Assembly: GCA_036227345.1 (NCBI GenBank)
Contig: CP109468.1
Coordinates: forward strand, 1,302,001 to 1,366,000
Source of the DNA: Streptomyces sp. NBC_01463
GTDB taxonomy: Bacteria > Actinomycetota > Actinomycetes > Streptomycetales > Streptomycetaceae
Reading direction: 5' to 3'
Length of the DNA stretch: 64,000 bases
The position numbers and the translations under genes were made by a program. This document shows positions 8,647 to 17,229 of the stretch, one piece after another. How positions within the stretch are numbered: position 1 is the stretch's first letter; each line of letters opens with the position of its first letter. Below the pieces are notes generated by a model. It was not told where the DNA came from. It did no database searches and saw only the letters and a list, made by a program, of their open reading frames with translations.

Positions 8647-9412
8647 AGTTAGTTCCTCCGATTCGACAATGCGGGTGGCACTGCTTGCGGGGACGTGCTT
8701 CACGGCTGCCCAAGGGGCACGAAGCACGGCTATGAACCACTTCTCCGAGGGGAAGGCGTACGCTCGGCCACACACAATCTGTGACAGGCCGTGACGTTAC
8801 TTGCGGGAAACTTGGAGCACAATCCCGCCAGCCGAAATTGCTCTCAGCGAGTTCTTTTCTCGTACCCGGCTTACTAACCAGCGCAGTTGACTTGTCATTT
8901 GCTGCGCAAAATCACAGTCGGACTCCGGGGCACGGGCGGGGGCACGCCCGCGCCCCGGACATCGGTGCCGGCGCCGTCACCCCGTGGCAACACCGTTACG
9001 GGCCACTCGGCTGCCCGTAACGGCGAGGCGGAGAGCGCCCCCGCCAGGAAGGATCACCCGGAGCCCGCGCGAGCCCGGCCCCCTCCGCGGCCCGGGACAT
9101 CCTCAACCGGAATGCCCATGCGCGGCGCGCCCGCCGGAGCACGAGGACAACCGCCGATGCCCGTCTCCCCGCACTCCGGGTGAACGGCCGAAAATATTGT
9201 CCGGAAGTGAGTACTCCCGCCCTACCTGCACCGGAGCACCACAACACGGCCGAGATGTGTGGCCCCTGCACTTCGATCCCGCGCAAGTGGTGGGCATGGC
9301 CACTGACTTGGTCTATCTTCATCGCGAACTTGGTACGCACCTGTCGGTTCGTGGGAGCGCTTTCCCCCACTGCCTCACCCCCACCGGGCGCCGGAGAGCA
9401 AGGGGAAACGCC
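8647..9412. other. Divergent intergenic region with hairpin
   Basis: About 770 bases between the leftward secreted-protein gene and the rightward PucR gene. I see no credible gene here. The main structure is an 11-bp inverted repeat at 8993-9023. It must carry promoters for both directions. Confidence 0.6.
8993..9023. repeat. 11-bp inverted repeat CCGTTACGGGC...GCCCGTAACGG
   Basis: Perfect 11-bp arms separated by 9 bases, in the divergent spacer. It could be an operator, or a terminator for an unseen transcript. It is far (about 390 bases) from the PucR start. Confidence 0.5.
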
Positions 9413-10630
9413 ATGCCGAGAGTCATTTCGCCATTGGACACAGGGGACCCGCTGGGACCGCTTCCCCAGGAGTTCGCGGCCATCATGCGACCCGAACTGC
9501 CCAGCCTGATCAAGGAGATAGGCGTCGAGGTCACCCGGGCCTATCCGGAGTACGCCCGCCTGCTCAGCGGCCCGAACGGCCAGGCCATTCGGGTCGGCGT
9601 CGAGCAGAGCCTCGCCTCGTTCGTGGATCTGGTCGCCGAACCGTCCACGTCGACCTCGCTGCGCGACGACATGTGCCGCCGTTTCGGCCGGTTCGAGGCG
9701 TACGAGGGCCGCACCATGGAGACGCTCCAGGGCGCGTACCGGCTCGGCGCCCGGGTGGCGCTGAGGCGGGCGAAGAAGGTCGGCCGGAGTTACCACTTCT
9801 CCCCGACCCTGATGCTCAGTTTCGCCGACGCGCTCTTCGCCTACGTCGACGAGCTCGAAGCACTCTCGCGTGAGGGGTTCCTCGAAGTCCAGTCCCAGAG
9901 CGGCGAACAGACCGAGGCCATGCGCCGGCGTCTGCTGCATCTGATCCTGGCCGGACGCCCCGTGCCCCGTTCCGCCATCGCCGAACTGTGCGAGCAGACC
10001 GGGTGGACGCTCCCGGAGGAGGTCACCCTCGTCGCGGCGCGCGCCCCCGCGGGGCTCGACCGGGTCAGCGCCGACCGCGACATCCTGGTCGATCTCAGCG
10101 ACCCCCAGCCCCATTTACTCATCCCGGGCCCGCTCGACGCCGCACGAAGAACCATGCTCGACCAGGCGCTGCTCGGCACCCGCACGGCGATCGGGCTGAC
10201 CGTTCCCACCGCGCTGGCCGCGGACTCGATCCGCTGGGCCAGGAGGATCCTCGAACTCGTCGACGCCGGCGTCATCGACGACGCACCGGTCATCCTGTGC
10301 GCGGACCACCTCATCACCCTGTGGCTGCTCTCCGATCCGATCCTCCTGGACCAGCTCGCCCAACGGGAGCTCGCCCCCATCGCGGGCATCAGCGCGACCC
10401 GTCGGGAGCGGCTCGTCGAAACGCTGCGCATCTGGCTGGACACCCGGGGAACAGCCGCCCACATGGGCGAACTGCTGGACGTCCATCCCCAGACCGTCCG
10501 GTACCGCATGCGCAACCTGGAGTCCATCTTCGGTGAGCAACTGGTCGATCCCGAGAGCCGGTTCTCCACCGAGGCGGTGCTGCGGGCGCTTCAGCTGCGG
10601 GCCCGCACCCGGAGTTCCACCACCCAGTAG
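9413..10630 (+). CDS. PucR-family transcriptional regulator with TTA codon
   Basis: 405-residue DNA-binding regulator. The N-terminal 150 residues resemble an RsbRD-type helical domain (LPSLIKEIGVEVTRAYPEY). The C-terminal PucR helix-turn-helix is clear: GTAAHMGELLDVHPQTVRYR with RNLESIFGEQL after it. The start at 9413 has AAGGGG about 9 bases upstream; longer in-frame starts lie in non-coding-like sequence. Leu235 is encoded by TTA (10115-10117), the codon read only by the bldA tRNA in Streptomyces, so production may be tied to development. It lies between the secreted proteins and the SCP2/acyl-CoA dehydrogenase genes and may control either; targets are unknown. Confidence 0.9.
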   Translation: MPRVISPLDTGDPLGPLPQEFAAIMRPELPSLIKEIGVEVTRAYPEYARLLSGPNGQAIRVGVEQSLASFVDLVAEPSTSTSLRDDMCRRFGRFEAYEGRTMETLQGAYRLGARVALRRAKKVGRSYHFSPTLMLSFADALFAYVDELEALSREGFLEVQSQSGEQTEAMRRRLLHLILAGRPVPRSAIAELCEQTGWTLPEEVTLVAARAPAGLDRVSADRDILVDLSDPQPHLLIPGPLDAARRTMLDQALLGTRTAIGLTVPTALAADSIRWARRILELVDAGVIDDAPVILCADHLITLWLLSDPILLDQLAQRELAPIAGISATRRERLVETLRIWLDTRGTAAHMGELLDVHPQTVRYRMRNLESIFGEQLVDPESRFSTEAVLRALQLRARTRSSTTQ

Positions 10631-10680
10631 TCCACTCAGAACGCCTTCGGGCCGACTCACGGCCTTCACTGCGCGTCAAC

Positions 10681-10694
10681 TTACTTACGAGTAA
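10681..10694. promoter_or_regulatory. Operator candidate TTACT-TACG-AGTAA
   Basis: 14-bp palindrome, one of three copies of TTACT-N4-AGTAA in this region, 155 bases before the small unknown gene. The other two are at 11161 and 11177. Confidence 0.6.
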
Positions 10695-10848
10695 AGGGAA
10701 ATACCCGGTCACTCCCAAACGGTTGCCACACGGAGACGTTCTCAACGAGAAACCCGGAACTGCGTCCCGTACATATGGAGGAGTCGTCCGCCCACCCGGC
10801 GGACGCGGCGCCCGACCTCCTGGCCACCATTCGAGAGGGAACCCCCCC

Positions 10849-11112
10849 ATGACCGCCTCACATCTGCTCGTCCCCGTCCCCATCCCGGACAGCGTCGCCG
10901 CGCTGATCGGCTCCTGCATCCCGCCGCACATCCTGGAGGCGGAGTTCGACGCCGAGTGCGCCGCACGCGAGGTCCGCAGGTTCCGCGGCCCACGGCTCGG
11001 CATCGAGGACCAGGCCGACCGCGAACAGGCCCTCTCCGAGCTGGCCCGCGCCAACAAGGTGCTCTCCGCCCACCACCCCCGGCTGGCGGTGCGCCCCGGC
11101 AGCTCCTGGTGA
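10849..11112 (+). CDS. Small protein of unknown function
   Basis: 87 residues starting at an ATG preceded by GAGAGGGA. Soluble, rich in Ala, Arg and Glu, with a helical middle (ILEAEFDAECAAREVRRF) and two Cys. I recognise no family. Both flanks carry the TTACT-N4-AGTAA palindrome, so it may be co-regulated with the downstream SCP2 and acyl-CoA dehydrogenase genes. Strand-typical third-position GC supports it being real, but the start could be earlier. Confidence 0.55.
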   Translation: MTASHLLVPVPIPDSVAALIGSCIPPHILEAEFDAECAAREVRRFRGPRLGIEDQADREQALSELARANKVLSAHHPRLAVRPGSSW

Positions 11113-11160
11113 CCTCCGCACCCCGCCGCCACCTTGCGGAGGGACTCGACGGCGCTTACC

Positions 11161-11190
11161 TTACTCAAAAGTAAGTTTACTCCAGAGTAA
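11161..11190. promoter_or_regulatory. Double operator, two TTACT-N4-AGTAA sites
   Basis: Sites at 11161-11174 (TTACTCAAAAGTAA) and 11177-11190 (TTACTCCAGAGTAA) start 16 bases apart, just before the SCP2 gene start at 11200. The second site overlaps its ribosome-binding stretch. The spacing puts both on similar faces of the helix, as for cooperative TetR-type repressors; that family is a guess. Confidence 0.7.
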
Positions 11191-11199
11191 GGAACTGGC

Positions 11200-11673
11200 G
11201 TGGCCGACAACAGCAGCGGCAACCTCACCGACGAACTGACCTCCCTCGACTTCGCGGCCGTCTCCCCGACGGAGTTCGCGCGGATCGTGAAGGGCCTGTC
11301 CGCCAGGCAGCTCGGCGAGGTCATGCACGGCGAGCTGCGCACCCGGGTGCTCGGCGAGGTCTTCGGCCGGATGAGGCAGCAGTTCCGCCCGGAGGCGGCC
11401 GGACAGCTCAAGGCCCTGATCCGCTGGAAGATCACCGGTGACACCGACGAGGTGTACGAGACGGCCATCGCGGACGGCGCCTGCACCGTCAGCGCGGGCC
11501 GCTCCGACGCCGAACCGCGCACCACGCTGGTGATGGGCGACGCGGAGTTCCTGAAGCTGGTCTCCGGCAACGGCAATCCCGTGACGATGTTCATGATGCG
11601 CAAGCTGAAGGTGGCCGGCGACGTCGGTCTCGCCTCGGGCCTCACGCGCTACTTCGACATCCCGAAGGCCTGA
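11200..11673 (+). CDS. SCP2 sterol-binding domain protein
   Basis: 157 residues, a stand-alone SCP2-like lipid-carrier domain (VIKGL..., LIRWKITG, TCTVSAGR..., TLVMGDAEFLKLVSGNGNPVTMFM, LKVAGDVGLA). Such domains bind acyl-CoA or sterols and hand them to enzymes. GTG start at 11200 with AAGGA upstream, overlapping the operator pair. Four bases separate it from the acyl-CoA dehydrogenase gene, so they share a transcript and probably a substrate. Cytosolic. Confidence 0.88.
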   Translation: MADNSSGNLTDELTSLDFAAVSPTEFARIVKGLSARQLGEVMHGELRTRVLGEVFGRMRQQFRPEAAGQLKALIRWKITGDTDEVYETAIADGACTVSAGRSDAEPRTTLVMGDAEFLKLVSGNGNPVTMFMMRKLKVAGDVGLASGLTRYFDIPKA

Positions 11674-11677
11674 GCCG

Positions 11678-12892
11678 ATGAGCTACTTCTCCCTCGCCCT
11701 CACCGAGGAACAGCAGGACCTGCGCAACTGGGTGCACGGCTTCGCCGCCCAGGTGGTGCGCCCGGCGGCCGCCGAATGGGACGCCCGCGAGGAGACGCCC
11801 TGGCCCGTCATCCAGGAGGCGGCCCGGATCGGTCTGTACGGATTCGAGTCGCTGGCCGACATGTACGGCGACCCGTCGGGGCTCTCCCTCCAGATAGCCA
11901 ACGAGGAGCTGTTCTGGGGCGACGCCGGAATCGGCATGGCGCTCTTCGGCACCTCCCTCGCCGTCGCCGGGATCTTCGCCTCCGGGACACCGGACCAGCT
12001 CGCCGAGTGGGTTCCGCAGTGCTACGGCGACGAGGACGACCCGAAGGTGGCGGCGTTCTGCGTCTCCGAACCGCAGGCCGGCTCCGACGTCTCCGCGATG
12101 GCCACGAAGGCCCGCTACGACGAGGCCAGGGACGAGTGGGTGCTCTCCGGCCAGAAGGCGTGGATCACCAACGGCGGCATCGCCGAGATCCACGTGGTCG
12201 TCGCCTCGGTCGACCCGTCGCTCGGCGCGCGCGGGCAGGCCGCGTTCATCGTGCCGCCCGCGACGAAGGGCCTGGAGGCGAGCCGCACCATCAAGAAGCT
12301 GGGCCTGCGGGCCTCGCACACGGCGGACGTCTTCCTCGACGACGTACGCGTGCCCGGGCACTGTCTGCTCGGCGGCAAGGAGAAGCTGGACGCCCGGCTC
12401 GCCCGCGCCCGCGAGGGGTCCAACGCCAAGGGGCAGGCGGCGATGGCGACCTTCGAGGTCAGCCGCCCCACCGTTGGCGCCCAGGCGCTCGGCATCGCAC
12501 GCGCGGCGTACGAATACGCGTTGGAGTACGCCGGACAGCGCGAGGCGTTCGGCCGGCCCATCATCGAGAACCAGTCGATCGCGTTCGCGCTGGCCGACAT
12601 CCGTACCGAGATCGAGTCCGTACGGCTGCTCATCTGGCAGGCCGCGTGGATGGCCCGCAACGACCGGACCTTCGACGCGGGCCAGGGCTCGATGTCCAAG
12701 CTGCGCGCGGGCGAACTCGCGGTGTCCGCGACGGAGAAGGCCGTCCAGATCCTCGGCGGCGCCGGGTACAGCCGGGAACATCCGGTGGAGCGGATGTACC
12801 GCGACGCCAAGATCTACACGATCTTCGAGGGGACCAGCGAGATCCAGCGGCTGGTCATCGCCCGCGCGATCTCCGGACGCCACATCCGCTGA
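11678..12892 (+). CDS. Acyl-CoA dehydrogenase
   Basis: 404-residue FAD flavoenzyme that introduces an alpha-beta double bond into acyl-CoA thioesters. Typical motifs are present: AFCVSEPQAGSD in the middle domain, WITNGG, the C-terminal YAGQREAFGRPI and the end motif QILGGAGYSREHPVERMYRD with IFEGTSEIQ. The Glu of YTIFEGTSE is at the place of the catalytic base of many family members. It follows the SCP2 gene closely and ends six bases from the convergent P450 gene. Chain length or sterol specificity cannot be read from sequence. Confidence 0.95.
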   Translation: MSYFSLALTEEQQDLRNWVHGFAAQVVRPAAAEWDAREETPWPVIQEAARIGLYGFESLADMYGDPSGLSLQIANEELFWGDAGIGMALFGTSLAVAGIFASGTPDQLAEWVPQCYGDEDDPKVAAFCVSEPQAGSDVSAMATKARYDEARDEWVLSGQKAWITNGGIAEIHVVVASVDPSLGARGQAAFIVPPATKGLEASRTIKKLGLRASHTADVFLDDVRVPGHCLLGGKEKLDARLARAREGSNAKGQAAMATFEVSRPTVGAQALGIARAAYEYALEYAGQREAFGRPIIENQSIAFALADIRTEIESVRLLIWQAAWMARNDRTFDAGQGSMSKLRAGELAVSATEKAVQILGGAGYSREHPVERMYRDAKIYTIFEGTSEIQRLVIARAISGRHIR

Positions 12893-12898
12893 CGTGGG

Positions 12899-14155
12899 TC
12901 ATGCCCCGGCGACCGGGGTGAACCGCACCGGCAGCGACTGCGGTCCCCGGGTGAAGACGCCCTGCTCGGACGGCGTGAACCCGTCCGCGAGACGTACGTC
13001 GGGCATCGCGTCGAGCAGCATGTTCACCCCGGTCCGCACCTCCGCCCTGGCCAGCAGCGCGCCGACGCAGAAGTGCCGGCCCAGCGCGAACGCCAGATGG
13101 TCGGCGGCCGCGGAGAACGCCGTGGTGCTGGTCAGATCGGTGCGGAAGAGATCGAACCGGTCCGGGTCGCGGTACCGGGACGCGTCCCGGTTGGCGGAGC
13201 CGATCAGACAGGTGACGGTCGAGCCCGCGGGCACCCGGCCGCCGCCGAGCTCCACGTCGGTGGCCGCCTGACGCATGATCATGTGGACCGGCGGGGTGAG
13301 CCGCAGTGTCTCGGCGAACGCGAGGTCGATGAGATCGCGGTCCGCCCGCACGGCGGCGAGCTGCTCGGGGTGGGTGAGCAGGTTGGCGAAGATCGAGGCG
13401 ATGGCCTTGTCGGTCGTCTCGCCGCCGGCGGCGAGCAGCAGGCTGCAGAACGCCTTGATGTCCTCGTCGCTCATCCGGACGCCGTCGACCTCGGCGGTGC
13501 AGAGCGCGGAGAGTAGGTCGTCGCCCGGTGCCTTCCGCCGCTGCTGGATGATCGGGATCATGTACGCGGCGAATTCCTGCCGGGTCCGTTCACCGGCCGC
13601 CGCCACCTCCGGGTCGCCCGCGAGGTTGCCGAGGAAGGCGATGACGCTGGTGTACCAGCCGTGGAAGCGGTCGTGGTCCGCCTTGTCCAGGCCGAGCATG
13701 TCGGCGATGACGAGGACGGGGAAGCGGGTCGCGAACGCCTCGACGAGATCGGCCTCGCCGGTGTGCCGGAAGGTGTCGATGAGCTCGCGCGCGTTGCGTT
13801 CGATGACCGGGAGGAACTTCTCCTGGAGGTCCGCACCCCGGAAGGCCGGCGCGACCAGGGCCCGGCGCACGGCGTGCTCGCGCCCGCTGAGCTGGAGGAT
13901 GGTCTTGCCGTGGACCGGCTCGATCTGCCAGTCGTAGTTGTCGGTGGTGAACTCCCCGGCCTTGTCCTTGAAGACCCGCTCGACGTCCTCGTACCGGGAG
14001 ACGACGTAACTGTTCGTGGCCTCGTGCCGGATCAGCGGGTGGCTCTCGCGCATGATCCGGTAGGCCCCGTAGGGATCGGCCGCGAAGGCGGGCGAGAGAA
14101 TGTCCGGAACGGGCGGCGCTTGCGAGGCGAGTGACTCTTGTGGGGCAGATGTCAT
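12899..14155 (-). CDS. Cytochrome P450
   Basis: 418-residue soluble bacterial P450. Oxygen-binding I-helix LLAAGGETTD, EXXR as ETLR, and the haem loop FALGRHFCVG with the Cys ligand are all intact. The start at 14155 is preceded by AGGAG. It needs ferredoxin partners not found nearby. It converges on the SCP2/acyl-CoA dehydrogenase pair, so a lipid or sterol hydroxylation role is plausible, but the substrate is not known. Confidence 0.95.
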   Translation of the reverse strand: MTSAPQESLASQAPPVPDILSPAFAADPYGAYRIMRESHPLIRHEATNSYVVSRYEDVERVFKDKAGEFTTDNYDWQIEPVHGKTILQLSGREHAVRRALVAPAFRGADLQEKFLPVIERNARELIDTFRHTGEADLVEAFATRFPVLVIADMLGLDKADHDRFHGWYTSVIAFLGNLAGDPEVAAAGERTRQEFAAYMIPIIQQRRKAPGDDLLSALCTAEVDGVRMSDEDIKAFCSLLLAAGGETTDKAIASIFANLLTHPEQLAAVRADRDLIDLAFAETLRLTPPVHMIMRQAATDVELGGGRVPAGSTVTCLIGSANRDASRYRDPDRFDLFRTDLTSTTAFSAAADHLAFALGRHFCVGALLARAEVRTGVNMLLDAMPDVRLADGFTPSEQGVFTRGPQSLPVRFTPVAGA

Positions 14156-14233
14156 GACGCTCCTGGGTCGTTGACGGGCAACGCCGCCAAGGTTATTGAG
14201 TGACCGTCCGACCTGAAACCCCCTGGGGGAACC

Positions 14234-15061
14234 ATGCCCGCCGCCACGCGCCCGTCCGTTCTCTTCGTCACCGATCTCGCCTACGACGCCCGCGGACGCC
14301 GCTACTGCGACGAGGACATCCACCTGACGTCACGGCTGCGGGAGGACTTCGACATCGCTCTCTGTCACCCCCGCGACGCCGCCGCGCTGCTGGACCGTTT
14401 CGACGCGGTCGTCGTGCGCAACAGCGGTCCGGTGCTGCACTACCAGGAGGCGTACGACACCTTCCGCGCCCGGGCCCGGGAGCTGGGCACCCGGGTCTAC
14501 AACCCGCTGACCGGTCGCGGTGACATGGCGGGCAAGCAGTACCTGGTCGATCTGAGCCGGGCCGGTTATCCGGTGATCCCGACCGTGGACCGGGCGGCGG
14601 ACCTGGGGCTGCTGCCCGAGGCCGGGAGCTACGTCGTCAAGCCGAAGCTGGGTGCGGACTCGGCCGGTCTGCGGTTCGTGCCCACCCCGTCCCTGCCGCC
14701 CGGTGCGGACGGCACGCAACTGGTCCAGCCGCGGATCGACTTCCGCTACGAGGTGTCCTTCTACTTCGTCGACCACGACTTCCAGTACGCGCTGAACGCT
14801 CCGCACCCGGAGCGGCGGTGGGTGCTGGAGCCGTACGCGACGAGTGCGGCGGATCTGGCGTTCGCGCGCTCGTTCATCGACTGGAACACCCTCGACCACG
14901 GCATCCAGCGCGTCGACGCGTGCCGGACCGCCGAGGGCGAGCTGCTGCTCGTCGAGCTGGAGGACCTCAATCCGTACCTCTCGCTGGACCGGGTGGGTGA
15001 GCCGGTGCGGGAGGCGTTCGTGGCCCGGATGAAGGCGTCGCTCAGGGAACTACTGGGCTGA
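14234..15061 (+). CDS. ATP-grasp-like protein
   Basis: 275 residues. The layout matches ATP-grasp ligase-like proteins: an N-terminal Rossmann-like part (VLFVTDLAYDARG), a central AGKQYLVDLSRAGYPVIPT, a strand with paired Lys (YVVKPKLGADSAG) and a C-terminal metal-binding type motif LLLVELEDLNPYLSL. The start is preceded by GGGGGAACC. The substrate is unknown; such proteins join carboxylates to amines or make small peptides. It is divergent from the P450 gene with 78 bases between them. Confidence 0.65.
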   Translation: MPAATRPSVLFVTDLAYDARGRRYCDEDIHLTSRLREDFDIALCHPRDAAALLDRFDAVVVRNSGPVLHYQEAYDTFRARARELGTRVYNPLTGRGDMAGKQYLVDLSRAGYPVIPTVDRAADLGLLPEAGSYVVKPKLGADSAGLRFVPTPSLPPGADGTQLVQPRIDFRYEVSFYFVDHDFQYALNAPHPERRWVLEPYATSAADLAFARSFIDWNTLDHGIQRVDACRTAEGELLLVELEDLNPYLSLDRVGEPVREAFVARMKASLRELLG

Positions 15062-15116
15062 CACGTCCGGCGGCCCCCCGCATGCGGGTGACACGGGCCG
15101 GTGTGAGGGTGCAAAG

Positions 15117-17189
15117 GTGACCACTGCCAGCGAGACCGCCCCCGCCGCGCAGAGTGCCGCCGCGCCGCCCCTGCTCGATCCGCGCCGCCGCAACATCGTC
15201 TTCGCCACCATCGTGCTGGGCATTCTGCTGGCCGCCCTGGACCAGACGATCGTGGGGACCGCACTGCCGACGATCGTCTCCGACCTCGGGGGCGCGGCCC
15301 ATATGTCGTGGGTGGTGACCGCGTATCTCCTGGCGGAGACCGTGGCGACGGTGCTGGTCGGCAAGTTCGGCGACCTGTTCGGCCGGAAGATCGTCTTCCA
15401 GCTCTCGGCGATCATCTTCATCACGGGTTCGTTCCTCTGCGGTCTCGCGACCAACATGACGCTGCTGATCGTGTGGCGCGGTCTGCAGGGCATCGGCGCG
15501 GGCGGTCTGATGGTCACGTCGATGGCGCTGATCGCCGATGTGATCCCGCTGCGCGACCGCGGCAAGTACCAGGGCGCGATCGGCGCGGTCTTCGGCGTCT
15601 CGACCGTCATCGGGCCGCTGCTCGGCGGCCTGTTCACCGACCATCTGACCTGGCGCTGGGCGTTCTACGTCAATGTGCCGATCGCGATCGTGGTGGTCAT
15701 CGCGGCGGCCCGGACCATTCCGTCCGTGAAGGCGGCGGGACGTCCGGTGATCGACTACCTGGGCATCGCGATGGTCACGGTAGGGGCGAGCGCCCTGATC
15801 CTGGCGACGAGCTGGGGCGGCAACCAGTACGCCTGGGGCTCCTCGGTCATCATCGGCCTGTTCGTCCTCGGTCTGGCCGCACTGGCCGCCTTCTGCCTCG
15901 TCGAGTTCCGGGCGAAGGAGCCGATGCTGCCGATGCGGCTGTTCGGCAATCCGGTCTTCACGGTCTGCTCGATCCTCAGCTTCATCGTGGGCTTCGCGAT
16001 GCTCGGCGCGATGATCTTCCTTCCGACGTATCTGCAGTACGTGGACGGGGACTCGGCCACGCTCTCGGGTGTCCGGACGCTGCCGATGGTCGTCGGCCTG
16101 CTCGCCGCCTCGATCTTCAGCGGCAACGTGGTCAGCAAGACCGGCCGCTACCGCGTCTTCCCCATCGTGGGCTCGCTGGTCATGGCCGTCGGCCTGTTCC
16201 TGCTCTCCCGGATGGGTCCGGACAGCGGGGTGTGGCTGGAGTCGCTGTACATGCTGGTGCTCGGCCTCGGCATCGGGCTGTCCATGCAGGTGCTGACGAT
16301 CGCCGTGCAGAACACCGTCGACTACGCGGACCTGGGCACGGCGACCTCGGGCGTGACCTTCTTCCGCACGCTCGGCAGTTCCTTCGGCACCGCGGTCTTC
16401 GGCACGATCTACGCCAACGCGCTCGGCCCCAATCTCGAGGAAGGGGTGGCGCAGGCAGCGCGGGCGGGCGGTGATCCCGCGGTGCTGGTGAAGGCCTCGC
16501 AGAGCCCGGAGGGGCTGCACGCGCTGCCCGACGCGCAGTCGGCGCCGCTGGCCCAGGCGTATGCGGACACCCTGCACACGGTGTTCCTGTGGACGGTGCC
16601 GGTCGCGGTGCTCGGGTTCGTCGTGGCGCTGTTCCTGAAGCAGGTGAAGCTGCGGGACACGGTGCGGGCAGGCTCGACCGACATGGGCGAGGGCTTCGCC
16701 TCGCCGAGCGCCGGGGACTCGGCGAGGCTGCTGGAGTTCTCGGTGGCCAAGGTCCTGCGGCGGGTGGACCCGGACACGGCCCGGCGGATCGTGGCCTCGT
16801 CCGACACCCGGCTCGACATGGCGGGGGCCTGGGCGGTGATGCAGGTCGAGCTGTTCACCAGGATGGTCGGCCACGCGGGGCTCCGGCTCATCGCGACCCG
16901 GCACCGGATTCCGCCGGAGGTCCTGGTGCCCGTCTTCGACCGGATGATCGAGGAGGGCTATCTGACCGGCGACGGCCACCTCTTCACGCACACCGAGGCG
17001 GGCAGCCGGGAAGCGGCGACGATCACGGACGCGTGGGCGGCCTGGCTCAACGACCAGCTGGGCGAGGACGGGGGCCGCCCGGACGACGCCCGGCTGCGGT
17101 CCGCGGTCGATGTGATCGCCAAGCGGCTGCTGGCGGAGGACCTCGCGCACGAACTGGCCCCGGTGACCCCGGCCGGCGCACCGGTCTGA
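15117..17189 (+). CDS. DHA2-family MFS exporter with C-terminal extension
   Basis: 690-residue drug/proton antiporter of the 14-helix DHA2 type. Motif A is GKFGDLFGRK and motif C is GPLLGGLF, with DQTIVGTALPTI in the first helix. The membrane part ends near residue 520. The remaining 170 residues are cytosolic and helical, with DMAGAWAVMQVELFTRM and a winged-helix-like stretch IPPEVLVPVFDRMIEEGYLT, unlike standard DHA2 pumps of about 480-540 residues. GTG start after GAGGG. It could export an antibiotic or toxic compound. Confidence 0.92.
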   Translation: MTTASETAPAAQSAAAPPLLDPRRRNIVFATIVLGILLAALDQTIVGTALPTIVSDLGGAAHMSWVVTAYLLAETVATVLVGKFGDLFGRKIVFQLSAIIFITGSFLCGLATNMTLLIVWRGLQGIGAGGLMVTSMALIADVIPLRDRGKYQGAIGAVFGVSTVIGPLLGGLFTDHLTWRWAFYVNVPIAIVVVIAAARTIPSVKAAGRPVIDYLGIAMVTVGASALILATSWGGNQYAWGSSVIIGLFVLGLAALAAFCLVEFRAKEPMLPMRLFGNPVFTVCSILSFIVGFAMLGAMIFLPTYLQYVDGDSATLSGVRTLPMVVGLLAASIFSGNVVSKTGRYRVFPIVGSLVMAVGLFLLSRMGPDSGVWLESLYMLVLGLGIGLSMQVLTIAVQNTVDYADLGTATSGVTFFRTLGSSFGTAVFGTIYANALGPNLEEGVAQAARAGGDPAVLVKASQSPEGLHALPDAQSAPLAQAYADTLHTVFLWTVPVAVLGFVVALFLKQVKLRDTVRAGSTDMGEGFASPSAGDSARLLEFSVAKVLRRVDPDTARRIVASSDTRLDMAGAWAVMQVELFTRMVGHAGLRLIATRHRIPPEVLVPVFDRMIEEGYLTGDGHLFTHTEAGSREAATITDAWAAWLNDQLGEDGGRPDDARLRSAVDVIAKRLLAEDLAHELAPVTPAGAPV

Positions 17190-17229
17190 GGCCGCCCCGG
17201 CCCGGACCGGCCCCGTCACCCGCGGGGCG

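Noticed and set aside
8647..8775. Longer start (8775) for the small secreted protein
   Set aside because: It would place 43 residues before the signal peptide; GGAGG eight bases before the GTG at 8646 fits better.
10115..10117. Other possible TTA codons, for example in the P450, MFS, GH74 and permease genes
   Set aside because: The TTA strings I checked elsewhere fall across codons such as GGT TAC or TCT TAC, not in frame.
15042..17219. A 725-codon frame opposite the MFS gene
   Set aside because: Low-complexity translation with no domains; the plus-strand frame has clear MFS motifs.
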